From positions 1 through 52,818 of the forward strand of contig JAJEIO010000016.1 of NCBI GenBank assembly GCA_022827835.1: a DNA stretch of 52,818 bases, read 5' to 3'. The stretch is from Candidatus Latescibacterota bacterium (GTDB taxonomy: Bacteria; Latescibacterota; UBA2968; UBA8231). The notes beneath the pieces were generated by a model, which did no database searches, was not told where the DNA came from, and worked only from the letters and a program-made list of their open reading frames with translations. Shown in pieces: positions 1 to 9,441 of the stretch; position 1 is the first letter of the stretch; each line of letters begins with the position of its first letter. The position numbers and the translations under genes were made by a program.

Positions 1-812
1 CGGGCGGCGAATATCGGGAACTGGAGGCGAGGTGCGGGTACTCCGGTCGCCTGCTGGGAAAGCTCCGCCAGTTCGCGCACGGTGTGCCAGTGACCTGAGA
101 CGAGGTAGTTCTCGCCACATCTCGCCTGTGTCTCGGCGGCCATCACGGCCGCCACGACATCGCGCACATCGACCCAGTCGTAGCCACCTGCGATCAGCGC
201 GGGAAGTCGTCTGCGGTGGAGGTCGAGAAATAGCTGCCCCATAGGCGACGGAGCGCCGTCATAGGGGCCGAGCACGCTGGTCGGATTCAGGATCACGGCG
301 TCCAGACCGCGGTCGATGCCGCGGCGGACTTCCACTTCGCCGCTGGCTTTCGAACGGTCGTACGGCGCGTTGCGCGGGCTGTCCGCGGGACGGCGGCTCT
401 CGTCCAGCACATCGTCCAGCGGGTGCTGGTGGTAAGCGTGGACCGAGGAAACATGAATCAGGCGTCTCACGCCACATTCGAGGGCCGCTTCCACGACATT
501 GCGGGTGCCCAAGACATTCGTGCGATGGAACTCTTGGGTCCTGACGCTACCGATCGAGACCAACGCGGCCAAGTGGAACACGGTTTCCGCGCCCGCGAAG
601 GCGGCGATCAGCGATTCCTTGTCGAGAATGTCGCCATTGACCCATGCGATGTCGAGATCCGCCGCCGTCCCTCGACGCTTCCGATAGATCGCACGGACCT
701 GACGGGGCCCGTACTGGTCGGCTAGGGCCCGCGTCAACACCCCGCCGATCTGCCCGCTCGCCCCCGTAATCACCCGTACGGTGTGAGGTCGTCCGTCGTC
801 AGATGATCTCAT
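1..812 (-). CDS. NAD-dependent epimerase/dehydratase (extended SDR), 3' end cut by window edge
   Basis: Translating the minus strand from the ATG at 812 gives about 270 residues that run off the window. The N-terminus has the Rossmann glycine motif VITGASGQIGG (about residues 14-24). The catalytic Tyr-Lys pair is seen as YDRSK. The segments HLAALVSIGSV, VLNPTSVLGP-like (ILNPTSVLGP) and DWVDVRDVV are typical of extended short-chain dehydrogenases of the dihydroflavonol reductase / 3-beta-hydroxysteroid dehydrogenase group. The substrate cannot be read from the sequence; such enzymes act on nucleotide sugars, sterols or other small alcohols and ketones. It begins 64 bases after the P450 fusion gene and has the same direction, so it is probably the last or penultimate gene of the RND-P450 operon. 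The family is clear, the substrate is inference. Confidence 0.85.
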   Translation of the reverse strand, partial: MRSSDDGRPHTVRVITGASGQIGGVLTRALADQYGPRQVRAIYRKRRGTAADLDIAWVNGDILDKESLIAAFAGAETVFHLAALVSIGSVRTQEFHRTNVLGTRNVVEAALECGVRRLIHVSSVHAYHQHPLDDVLDESRRPADSPRNAPYDRSKASGEVEVRRGIDRGLDAVILNPTSVLGPYDGAPSPMGQLFLDLHRRRLPALIAGGYDWVDVRDVVAAVMAAETQARCGENYLVSGHWHTVRELAELSQQATGVPAPRLQFPIFAA

Positions 813-876
813 TGCGAATGGCTCAATCCGCGAATCGTAGACCAGACCGGGCGCTGGAGGAGCGAGCGTAGCGAAC

Positions 877-2904
877 TCAGATTCGAATTTCGTGCCGCTG
901 TTCAGCGAGCCTGAACTTAAGTTTGTTGCTGGGCGACTGTGAGGGATACGGGTCCATCGGCAACCGCTTGTAGGGGCGGGCCAGCTCGATCTTGAAGTGA
1001 TGCGTGAGCATCAGCAGGTTGATCGCCATGTGCATGTTGGCCCAGCGATGCCCGAGACATGAGTGCGTGCCCAGCCCGAAAGGCGCGTAGCCTCTGCCGA
1101 GGTGCTCGTTTCGCGGGGGTACGTAGCGGTCAATGTCGAACGTCCATGGATCGGGAAACACCTCTTCTGAGTAGTGCGAGGCCGTCTGCGCAATCACGAG
1201 TTGCGCCCCGACCGGTAATTCGTAACCCTCCACCACGCAGGTATTCATCACCGTGCGCATCGACATGGCCACGATCGGCGACATCCGCAACGTCTCCATC
1301 AGCACTCGGCGGGTCACGTCGATCCGGTCTGGACTGAAGTCATCCTCGCTGGGGTCGCCCTCGGCCCACAACGCGTCCGCTTCGGCCGTGACTCGCTCGT
1401 ACAACTCGGGATTCTGCAGCAACCAGTAAAGGGCGAAGCCAACCTGATCGCCCATGTACATGGCGGTCATCAAGATCGCCCCTAGCGGCAGCGACAGGTC
1501 CGATTCGGGCAGGAATTGGGGATCAGACGCGTGCAGGGCCAGATACGCGTCCACCACGTCTTCATGCATCCCGACCCGCTGCGCGGCCGTATGTGTCCTT
1601 TGCATGCGGTCCACGATCTTTTGCGTGGCCTTCGCCAGGCGGCGCATCGACGGGGTCTTGAGCATGAAACGCGGCATGATCTTGACGATGCCTACATTGA
1701 GCACCCGTACCTTGTATTCGAGCGCATCGGCAATATCGGCTTGGGTGTCAATGCTGGCTAGGAGCGGCGATGACTGCGCGTTCAGCAATGGTCGCATCAT
1801 CACCTGCACCGGCATCGTGCTGCCGATGTCCCAACTCGCCATGTGCGTGCGGGTCAGGTCATAGACCTCGTCCAGACGCCTGGTCAAAGTCTTGCGAGAG
1901 TAGGCGGGCTGCAACGCCTTGCGAAAGCGAAAGTGATCGGCACCGTCAACCGAGTGCATTGAGCGCGACACGCCATACGCCTTGTCGACGCCCTCGAAGT
2001 ACTCCTTCGACCGCAAGAACACCCGCCCCATGCGATGGGCCCATTCATTCGTCTTCAACCCTGCGAGGACAATCATGTTCTGGCGGAACGGGAGCCGAAG
2101 CTCGAACACTGGACCGTACTTTTCGGCCAAAATGGCGAACCCTGCTGGCAGCCTGCCCTCTCGCAGCTCGCGGTTGAACACTAGATCGCGCAGGGACACG
2201 GCTGGAATCGCCTTGGTCAGCGAGGGCCGGCGGAGCGAGGGCGCGAGGATGCTCTGGCTCACCGCTGCTGCAATCGCTCGGCCGATCAGGTCCATCTGGC
2301 AGATAGACTTGATTCGCTCTTCTGCCTCTTCATCAAGTTGAAATATGAAGCGAAAGGCGTCGCACGTATTGATGAGGCAAATGATGATGATGTCTCTCGG
2401 ATTGGGTATCGCGTCGGTAAAGATATTTCTCATGATACGCAACTTGATAAACTCACCCGCCGTATCTTCTATGGAGTTGCTGTACAGTTCCGTCTGCCAG
2501 CCGGTACGAGCCAGCGTATAGAATCCGCCGTCGTGGTGGTCTATGATCTTCAGGCTAACCAATTGGTCCAGCGCCGAATCCAGGATCGACTCCTCACGGG
2601 GAGCGAGTCTTTCTATCCAGTACTGAGTGGAGTGTTGAACGGGATCGCTTGCAATTTCTTTCAGTATGGGGTCCAAGGCGGGGTTGCCCGTTTCCGTCCG
2701 GTCCACCAGGAACAGGGACTCCATGTCCGTGTCGATGCGAGATCTCAGCGAAAGTTCCCCGAGCACCGCGCCGACCACAGCGCAGTGCAAATTCCAGCCG
2801 GGCACCTGATGAAAGTAGCCGGTCTCCTCGTTAAGGAGCATCAGGATGAGCTCTTCGGGCAAACTGAGAGATTGAGTCGTCGAACTCTCTTTAGTAACAG
2901 TCAT
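877..2904 (-). CDS. GPP34 (GOLPH3-like) domain - cytochrome P450 fusion protein
   Basis: A 675-aa protein with two domains. Residues about 13-205 follow the GOLPH3/Vps74 (GPP34) pattern: LPEELILMLLNEETGY at the start, AVLGELSLRSRI, LVDRTETGNPALDPIL, YWIERL, and the late helix PRDIIIICLINTCDAF. Residues about 235-665 are a cytochrome P450: ExxR as ETLR in the K helix, and the haem-thiolate loop FGLGTHSCLG with Cys616 as the axial ligand. The I-helix reads MYMGDQVGFALYW: the acid is kept but the usual Thr is replaced by Val. Eukaryotic GOLPH3 binds PI4P at membranes; the bacterial domain may tether the oxidase to a membrane (inference). No transmembrane anchor is evident. It lies 82 bases after the RND permease and 64 before the epimerase, all in one direction. 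A GGGAG ribosome site precedes the chosen ATG. Substrate unknown. Confidence 0.9.
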   Translation of the reverse strand: MTVTKESSTTQSLSLPEELILMLLNEETGYFHQVPGWNLHCAVVGAVLGELSLRSRIDTDMESLFLVDRTETGNPALDPILKEIASDPVQHSTQYWIERLAPREESILDSALDQLVSLKIIDHHDGGFYTLARTGWQTELYSNSIEDTAGEFIKLRIMRNIFTDAIPNPRDIIIICLINTCDAFRFIFQLDEEAEERIKSICQMDLIGRAIAAAVSQSILAPSLRRPSLTKAIPAVSLRDLVFNRELREGRLPAGFAILAEKYGPVFELRLPFRQNMIVLAGLKTNEWAHRMGRVFLRSKEYFEGVDKAYGVSRSMHSVDGADHFRFRKALQPAYSRKTLTRRLDEVYDLTRTHMASWDIGSTMPVQVMMRPLLNAQSSPLLASIDTQADIADALEYKVRVLNVGIVKIMPRFMLKTPSMRRLAKATQKIVDRMQRTHTAAQRVGMHEDVVDAYLALHASDPQFLPESDLSLPLGAILMTAMYMGDQVGFALYWLLQNPELYERVTAEADALWAEGDPSEDDFSPDRIDVTRRVLMETLRMSPIVAMSMRTVMNTCVVEGYELPVGAQLVIAQTASHYSEEVFPDPWTFDIDRYVPPRNEHLGRGYAPFGLGTHSCLGHRWANMHMAINLLMLTHHFKIELARPYKRLPMDPYPSQSPSNKLKFRLAEQRHEIRI

Positions 2905-2986
2905 CAGCTTTGGTCTCCCTGCATTATCTCAATCATAAGGCCACTGTACTAAATATACATAAACTCTTCGGCTTAGGGGGCAAGTC

Positions 2987-5900
2987 TTATTCTGAACTGC
3001 CGCTCGAAGCAATCAGACGTAGATGGATGGTGGAAAGAGCGGGAACGACCATCATAAGTATGGCCGTCGTAAAGAGAATGCCGCAGCCGAGCGATGCGGC
3101 AAAGGGGATCAGGAACTGGGCCTGAATGGCGCGTTCTAGAATGAGGGGTGTAAAGCCGAGGAAAGTCGTAAGGGAAGTGAGCATAATCGGATGAAAACGC
3201 CCCTTTGCGCCCTCTATGATCGCAGTGCGCACTGGGGTGCCTTCTCTGAGTTTTTGATCGATGAAGTCAATCATAACTAGGGAATCGTTCACAACCACGC
3301 CGCTTAGGCCGAAGATACCCATAAAGGACACGGCGCTCAGAGCTACTCCGAGGACCCAGTGACCGAGGATCACGCCGATGAACCCGAACGGGATGATGGC
3401 CATGATGATGAACGGTTTGGTATAGGAGCGGAGGGGGATGGCAAGCAGCACAAAAATCATGATCAGGGCGATCGCGAACCCGCGATACAGCGCATCTAGG
3501 GACTCGAGTTGCTGTTGTTGTTCACCGCCAAATGTGTAGGTCAGGTCCGGGTACACGGCGGTCAGGTCCGCGAGGATTGAATTGGCCAGAATCTCGTTGG
3601 CTTCGTTGCCGGAAATCACGGCAGGGTCCACGTCCGCGGTGACCGTGACGATTCGATGACCATCCTTCCGTCGAATGGCTGGCGGCGACACGCCCGAGTT
3701 GAGCGAGGCAACACTGATGACCGGGACCTCGGCTCCGCCCGGCGTGCGGACTAGGTACCCTTCGACATCAGTGATGGAATCCCGCTCATCGGCGGGTAGG
3801 CGCACATAGACCCGGACCTCTTCCCGGCCGCGCTGCACCCGGACGGCCTCTGCGCCGAAGAACGCGGCGCGTGCTTGACCGGCTAGCTCCTCAAGCGTGA
3901 GACCGAGGGTCCGCGCTTCTGGCCGTAGCTCGAGCTGAACTTCTGGGATGCCTGGGGTGTGATCCGAGCGCACGTCGTAAACGCCTCCTATTCCACGGAG
4001 ACCATCGACCACGGAGTCTGCGATCTGGACGAGGCGCTCAGGATCTGGATGGGAAAGCACGGCCTCGACAGGATTGCCCAAGTCGATGACCTCGCCGCTA
4101 AAGGTGATGCCGCGCACGTAGGGCAGCACACCCACCTCCTCTCGCCATGCCTGCACGAAATCTACGGTGGAGATCTCTCTTTGCTGCGCGCCTAGGAGCT
4201 TGAATTCGATGGTGGCGACATTGGCTTCTGGATTGAGGGTTGGCGCCGGATTAAGCCCCCCACCCTGGACTCTTGGCCGCTGTCCGACGATCACGGTTAC
4301 ACCAGTCAGCAGCGGAGGCGCATCTTCGGGCCGGTCGCGCGAAAGTCGTTCGATGATCCGGTGACCTGCAGCCTCCAGTTCCTTCGCCACCTCGTAGGTC
4401 CTCGGCGCGGTCGCCCCATCGGGCATCTCCAAAGTGACCGTTGCGTAATCCCCCTCGACGTCAGCGGCCAATGTGGTAGGGACAATACCCGCCGGAATTA
4501 GAGATATACTCAGTACGAGCATTCCTACCGCCCCCGCCATCGTCACCACGGGCTGGTCCGTCGCGAACCGCAGTGCCCGATCTAGGGGGCCTTGCACGAA
4601 TCTGTTCAGCAGCACATCCACACGACCCTGGATCCGTGTGAAGAACCGATCGAAAGCATTTGTCGGCACCCATTCCGGTCCCTTCAGATGGGACAGGTGG
4701 TTGGGCAACACTAGCAGCGATTCGACCAGAGAAATCAGCAGGATGGCGATCATGATGATCGGCAATGCCCGCCACGACTCACCGATGCCACCGGGGATGA
4801 ATAATAGCGGGACGAAGGCTACCACCGAAGTAAGGACTGCGAATGTCAACGGCACTTTTATCCGCCGTGCGCCGCGAATCGCAGCCACGATCCCGGGTGT
4901 TCCCCGCTTGCGCTCGTATTGGATGTGCTCGGCTACGACGATAGCATCATCGACGATGATACCTATGGCGAGGACAAACGAGAACAAGCTTTGGGCGTTG
5001 ATCGCGACGTCGAGTACCAACATGACGGCCAGAGTGCCGATACCCGAAACGGCGAGGCCGACGGCGACCCATAGTGCCAGCCGAATTTCGAGAAACAGGC
5101 TAAGTGCGATCAACACCAGCAACAGGCCCAGAATACCGTTCTTGAGCAGAATATCGGCGCGTTCCTCGTAGTCCTGGGATTCGTCATTCCAGATGGTGAT
5201 GCCCACCCCGTCTGGCAGAGCCGGGATTACCTCATTCGCCAAGTGCTGCCGAACGGTCGTGGCGACATCCATCACCTGCTCGCCATCGGCCCGATAGACT
5301 TCGACGAATACAGCGGGATGGTTCTGATGCCGGACAATTAGGTCTGTTTCCTGAAAACCGTCGCGAACCTCGGCAATATCGCCAAGGCGCAAAACTGTGC
5401 CATCACTACCTGTGAGAAGAACGATATCTTCGAAATCCTGTTGGTCGTAGTTCTGGCCGAGGGTCCGAACCCGCACTTGGGATTCTCGGGTATCGATACT
5501 GCCGGCAGACAAGTCCAGGGAACTGCGTCGAATGGTGTTGGCGATGTCGGTGAGTGTAAGTCCAAGAGCTCTTAGCCGATGAAGCGGGACCTCGATAGAG
5601 ATTTCGTATTTCCGCACCCCACTGACCTCGACTTGGGACACGGAGGGAAGCGCCGTCAGTTCATCCTCGATCTGGTACGCCAATTCCTTCAGCGAGCGCT
5701 CGGATACATCGCCATAAACGATGAGCCGCATCATGCTCTGGCGGTTGGTCATCTCTCTGAATTGGGGACGTTCGGCTCTGGCGGGGAAAGACTGTATGCG
5801 ATTGACGGCCGACTCGATATCGTCCAACGCCTGCGCCATGTCCGTGCCGGAATCCATCTGAATGCGGACGGATGCCATGCCCGGGGCCGCTACGGACTTG

Positions 5901-6172
5901 ACCGCCTTTACATCATCCAACCCGCTGACTTGGTCCTCGATCTTGACGACGATCGACTCCTCGATTTCCTCCGGTGTGGCACCGGGATAGACCATTGAGG
6001 CTTCGACATGGTAGAAAGGGACCGTCGGCCACGATTCCCGCTCTAGGCCGGTCAGCGACACCAGCCCGGCGGCGATGATAGCCCACATCAGCAGGTTGGC
6101 GGCTACACTGTTGCCCGCCATGTAGGCGAGTGGGCCGGACCGTTCTTGGTGATTGTCGTTGCTATGACTCAT
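2987..6172 (-). CDS. RND efflux permease (HAE1/AcrB-like)
   Basis: A 1,061-aa inner-membrane proton-driven pump subunit of the usual family length. It shows the two-fold RND layout: TM1 near residues 20-40, a large periplasmic loop, a block of TM helices at about 340-500, then a second half ending with TM helices at about 880-1050. The proton-relay pair of TM4 is present as Asp408-Asp409 in GIIVDDAIVVAEH. The second half has GVVVNDSLVMIDFID at the corresponding helix. It overlaps the upstream fusion-protein gene by four bases (ATGA), so the two are translationally coupled. Together with the adaptor and outer-membrane lipoprotein it forms a complete tripartite exporter. The cargo is unknown; the adjacent P450 fusion and SDR suggest an endogenous oxidised lipid or secondary metabolite rather than only drugs (inference). 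Confidence 0.96.
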   Translation of the reverse strand: MSHSNDNHQERSGPLAYMAGNSVAANLLMWAIIAAGLVSLTGLERESWPTVPFYHVEASMVYPGATPEEIEESIVVKIEDQVSGLDDVKAVKSVAAPGMASVRIQMDSGTDMAQALDDIESAVNRIQSFPARAERPQFREMTNRQSMMRLIVYGDVSERSLKELAYQIEDELTALPSVSQVEVSGVRKYEISIEVPLHRLRALGLTLTDIANTIRRSSLDLSAGSIDTRESQVRVRTLGQNYDQQDFEDIVLLTGSDGTVLRLGDIAEVRDGFQETDLIVRHQNHPAVFVEVYRADGEQVMDVATTVRQHLANEVIPALPDGVGITIWNDESQDYEERADILLKNGILGLLLVLIALSLFLEIRLALWVAVGLAVSGIGTLAVMLVLDVAINAQSLFSFVLAIGIIVDDAIVVAEHIQYERKRGTPGIVAAIRGARRIKVPLTFAVLTSVVAFVPLLFIPGGIGESWRALPIIMIAILLISLVESLLVLPNHLSHLKGPEWVPTNAFDRFFTRIQGRVDVLLNRFVQGPLDRALRFATDQPVVTMAGAVGMLVLSISLIPAGIVPTTLAADVEGDYATVTLEMPDGATAPRTYEVAKELEAAGHRIIERLSRDRPEDAPPLLTGVTVIVGQRPRVQGGGLNPAPTLNPEANVATIEFKLLGAQQREISTVDFVQAWREEVGVLPYVRGITFSGEVIDLGNPVEAVLSHPDPERLVQIADSVVDGLRGIGGVYDVRSDHTPGIPEVQLELRPEARTLGLTLEELAGQARAAFFGAEAVRVQRGREEVRVYVRLPADERDSITDVEGYLVRTPGGAEVPVISVASLNSGVSPPAIRRKDGHRIVTVTADVDPAVISGNEANEILANSILADLTAVYPDLTYTFGGEQQQQLESLDALYRGFAIALIMIFVLLAIPLRSYTKPFIIMAIIPFGFIGVILGHWVLGVALSAVSFMGIFGLSGVVVNDSLVMIDFIDQKLREGTPVRTAIIEGAKGRFHPIMLTSLTTFLGFTPLILERAIQAQFLIPFAASLGCGILFTTAILMMVVPALSTIHLRLIASSGSSE

Positions 6173-7383
6173 GGAGTCGGGTCAGCTCCCGTTAGGACGC
6201 GCATGCCTTCGGTAGCAAACTGGATTCCACCGGTGATGACGGCTTGGCCGCTTGCGAGTGCGCCGGTCACATATACCTCGTCGTTGGTGCGTTGTAGTAC
6301 CTGTACCGGAATGATACTCACCGCACCGCCATCGTTGACGACCCAAACCTCGTTGCCGGATTGCAGCGCCGCACGCGGCACTTGGTAGTATCCTTCTAAT
6401 TCAAGACCCTCTATTTCCACCTCGACGAATTTGCCAACCAGGAGCGGGGGACTGCCGTTGAGAGGAACTGTTCCGTCTATCGGGCTGCCTGAATTAATTG
6501 GGTCTGGTACGCGCACGATCACGTCGATGGTGCGCGTTTGCTTGTCGAGGGATGCCTCGCTACGGTCCACGTAGCCATCCCAGGCATAGATGCCGTCGCC
6601 GTAGCGAGCGACTACGCGCACAGCCACTGTCCGATTCCCGTCACCCGCCGCAAGGGACCACAGCCCCGGGATCAAAGCCGCATCGGAATCGGACAGGGGC
6701 ACGATTACTTCCACGGCATCTGTGGCGAAAATCCGCGCGACAGGCTGGCCGGCAGCCACTATTTGTCCCACATCCACGGATTCTTCCTGCACAAAACCAT
6801 CAAAGGGTGCAGTTACCTTAGTTCTGGAGAGAGCGAGCTTAGCATCGGCGAGCCTGGCCTCGTCGCGGTCAAATGCGGCCCGCGCCGCGTTCAACTGGGG
6901 TTCCCTTAGCGCGAGAGGATTCGCTATGGACGGCGCAGCTTCATCCCTTCGTCGCCCTGAGTAAAGTTCGTATTGTGTGCGGGCAATTGATGCCTGTTCC
7001 TGCTCTTTAAGTAAAGCCACTTGGCTGGCCGCAAGATTGGCCTCTGCTTCCTGCACGCGGTATTGATAATCGACTTCTTCGATGCGGAAGATCGCTTGGC
7101 CCGCCACCACCCGTCCACCGCTTTGAAATCCCGGATCTACCCAGACGATCTTGCCACCCACTTGCGGAACGATATCGATCTCCGCGCTGGGCCTCACGGT
7201 ACCGGAGCCAAATACCGGTATGGGTCCAGACCCGGCTGTAACTAGGCCAGTCTGCACGAACGGTACCTGGGGAGGCTGTTCGGTGCGGGTCGGTTCGGGT
7301 GCCAGTGAAATCAAAAAAGCAGCCAAAGCAACGGAAGCTATGATAATGACGCCGGCAATTATAAAACTGGATATGCGGGACAT
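6169..7383 (-). CDS. RND periplasmic adaptor (membrane fusion protein, HlyD/AcrA type)
   Basis: A 404-aa periplasmic adaptor. Residues about 5-28 form a hydrophobic N-terminal anchor or signal (FIIAGVIIIASVALAAFLIS) with no lipobox Cys. The lipoyl-like half-motif VPQVGGKIVWVDPGFQSGG and its partner APFDGFVQEESVDVGQIV flank an alpha-helical hairpin rich in Ala, Glu and Gln (about residues 105-175). A beta-barrel and membrane-proximal domain follow. The start ATG is preceded by GGAG. The gene is 6 bases downstream of the outer-membrane factor and overlaps the permease by 4 bases. It connects the RND trimer to the outer-membrane channel. Confidence 0.95.
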   Translation of the reverse strand: MSRISSFIIAGVIIIASVALAAFLISLAPEPTRTEQPPQVPFVQTGLVTAGSGPIPVFGSGTVRPSAEIDIVPQVGGKIVWVDPGFQSGGRVVAGQAIFRIEEVDYQYRVQEAEANLAASQVALLKEQEQASIARTQYELYSGRRRDEAAPSIANPLALREPQLNAARAAFDRDEARLADAKLALSRTKVTAPFDGFVQEESVDVGQIVAAGQPVARIFATDAVEVIVPLSDSDAALIPGLWSLAAGDGNRTVAVRVVARYGDGIYAWDGYVDRSEASLDKQTRTIDVIVRVPDPINSGSPIDGTVPLNGSPPLLVGKFVEVEIEGLELEGYYQVPRAALQSGNEVWVVNDGGAVSIIPVQVLQRTNDEVYVTGALASGQAVITGGIQFATEGMRVLTGADPTP

Positions 7384-7389
7384 GGCGAT

Positions 7390-8967
7390 TTACTCCGTGG
7401 AGGTCGAAAGAATACTCGACGGGGGCCTCTGCTGGAGGGCTTCTCTTGCGTTGGCGGTCCACGCACCGCCTAGGGCGCGGTGCAGCACAAGACGCGCATA
7501 CCCCAGATCGCGCGCTGCCGTCGCCAGGACGGATTGCGTACCCAAGAAGGTGTGCGTCGCCGTCAGGAAAGACTCGTAGTCACCCACGCCAGAGACATAC
7601 CGCTGCTCCTGCAACGCAGCTTCCGCCTGCGCCTCTTCCGCCAGCGAAGCGAGCAAAAAATGACGGCGGTGGCTGGCCTCCAGCCCGACGAGGGCGGCCT
7701 CAACCTCGTTGACCGCGGTTACCACGGAACGCCCGAAGGCAGCGGCCGCTTCATTCAATCTGGCTTCGGCAAGCGCGACATTGCTGCGCAGCCGCGAACC
7801 TTGGAACACGGGGCCGAGCAAGTTCAGGCTCAGATTTCGGAACCATTGATCTGGATCGAACAACTCTCCTGCTTCCGTACTTTGCAGCCCGATGGAACCG
7901 GACAGGGATAATTTCGGCAGCAAATCCGCGCGGCGGGCACCCACTGTGTAGCGGGCCGCTGCCACCCGCTGCCTTGCCGCGCTGACGTCGGGCCGTTGCA
8001 CTAGGAGATCGGCGGGAATGCCGGCCGGAACGGGGTCGAGGGCTGTGGAAGGTGTCAGAGAATTGGGTAACAGGTCCGCGAGCTCTGCGCGATAACCGCC
8101 CATAAGCACCCAGAGTCGCCCCTCCGCATCCGCTAGCAGCGCCTCGATTTGCGGCAATTCGGCTTGTGCATTGCGCAGATTGCGCCGCGCCGTAAAGAGG
8201 CCGCGCGTATCGATCAGCCCACGGTCGTAAAGAGAATCGGCCAACGACTGCCGCTGCTGAAAAACTTCCACGATTTCGCCTGCCAGCCTCTGTTGGTGGC
8301 GCAGGTTGGCGATCTCTAGGTAGGTCCGCACGGTTTCGGCTAGTACCCCCATGCGGGCCGTCAGGTAGTCCGCTTCCGAAGCCAGCCGCTCGGCTCCGGC
8401 GGCGCGCGCGTCGTTGCGATTGCGGCCCCAGAAGTCGAGTTCGTAGGCGAATTCCGCGCCGATGTTGTAGGTAGTAAGGCCGAGCCGGTCGGGGAGCGCG
8501 ATTCCGACTGCACTGTCTGCGCCGGAACTCAGCCCCAATTCGTCCAATTGCGCGCCGATTCCCGCATTGGTAGGGGTATCAAAATCGTTGACGCCAACCG
8601 CAGGCTGAAGCAGCGGAAACGCCGGGGATTTGGCGATGCGTTCCCGCGCCCTGGCCTGCTCGACCCGGGCGACCGCCCCGGCTAGATCGAAGTTTGAGGC
8701 AAGCACCGCTTCGATTACTTGGTTGAGAACTGGGTCGGCGAAGGTCTTCCACCATTCCAGCGGCTCGTATGAGCCGGCAACTTCACTGCTGGAAAACTCG
8801 TTGGGTAACTCCGCAACCGATTCGAGAACTGGGGAAGGCTTCAGGGTAAGGGAGCAAGCGGAGATGAGACAGCCGACGATTACCGAAGCCAGCAATCCTA
8901 GGAGGGTGTTGCACCGAAAGCGTATGGCCGATAGGCTAAACGAGCGGCTGATTGGTCTGATTGGCAT
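7390..8967 (-). CDS. RND outer-membrane factor lipoprotein (OprM/NodT family)
   Basis: A 525-aa TolC-superfamily channel lipoprotein. A hydrophobic signal ends in the lipobox LISAC, giving Cys38 as the likely acylated residue. The mature part begins with the typical ...EWWKTFADPVLNQVIEAVLASNFDLAGAVARVEQAR block and contains the repeated alpha-barrel hairpins (RERIAKSPAFPLLQPAVG, FAYELDFWGRNR, QRPDVSAARQRVAAARYTVGARRADLLPKLSLSGSIG). The length suits NodT-type factors (about 460-520 aa). It is the first gene of the minus-strand pump operon, with the divergent intergenic region upstream at 8968-9441 presumably carrying the promoter. Confidence 0.95.
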   Translation of the reverse strand: MPIRPISRSFSLSAIRFRCNTLLGLLASVIVGCLISACSLTLKPSPVLESVAELPNEFSSSEVAGSYEPLEWWKTFADPVLNQVIEAVLASNFDLAGAVARVEQARARERIAKSPAFPLLQPAVGVNDFDTPTNAGIGAQLDELGLSSGADSAVGIALPDRLGLTTYNIGAEFAYELDFWGRNRNDARAAGAERLASEADYLTARMGVLAETVRTYLEIANLRHQQRLAGEIVEVFQQRQSLADSLYDRGLIDTRGLFTARRNLRNAQAELPQIEALLADAEGRLWVLMGGYRAELADLLPNSLTPSTALDPVPAGIPADLLVQRPDVSAARQRVAAARYTVGARRADLLPKLSLSGSIGLQSTEAGELFDPDQWFRNLSLNLLGPVFQGSRLRSNVALAEARLNEAAAAFGRSVVTAVNEVEAALVGLEASHRRHFLLASLAEEAQAEAALQEQRYVSGVGDYESFLTATHTFLGTQSVLATAARDLGYARLVLHRALGGAWTANAREALQQRPPSSILSTSTE

Positions 8968-9441
8968 GTCGCTGGCCCGCCAAAAATTAACTTGGTGCTG
9001 CGATTAAATAAGCATCAGCGCGAAGGCGATCACATTGACTTGAATCACATTCCCAATAGCCTTCAGGTGCTAATCGAGTTGGCGTTTGCTGTGATTGTCG
9101 AGTGATCTCATCGATGTGCGATTTCCAGCCAATCAATATAAGAAATTCGAGCTATCTGGCCAGACAATCTGCCACTAGGCGATCCAAGCCGAACGAGCCG
9201 CTAAAGGGCGAGTTAGTTGTTGGTCGCAAGCGCGTGGTCTGAACGCTACCACCGCATCCGAATTGCGGCGAAATTATTCGCGGGTAGTAAAAAGAATCCT
9301 AAAGGGCAAGATGAGACGGTCCGACTTGTAGGGAAATCTCTGATTAAGTATCCTAACAGACTTTTTCCTTGGTGGTTGACCGAGTACTCTAAAAAGCCAC
9401 ATGAATTCAGGTTGATTGACAAAACAAGGTGGAGCAAAGCG
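8968..9441. other. Divergent intergenic region (474 bp)
   Basis: Separates the RND operon (leftward) from the enolase-superfamily gene (rightward). An open frame continues upstream of the rightward gene from 9217, but its translation shows no family resemblance and the start at 9442 has a better ribosome site, so I treat 9217-9441 as untranslated. It should hold the two divergent promoters. I do not see a convincing -35/-10 pair, operator, hairpin or RNA gene in it. Confidence 0.5.

Noticed and set aside
9217..9441. N-terminal extension of the enolase-superfamily protein
   Set aside because: The 75 extra residues do not resemble any family and the ATG at 9442 has GGTGGAG upstream and begins the domain exactly.
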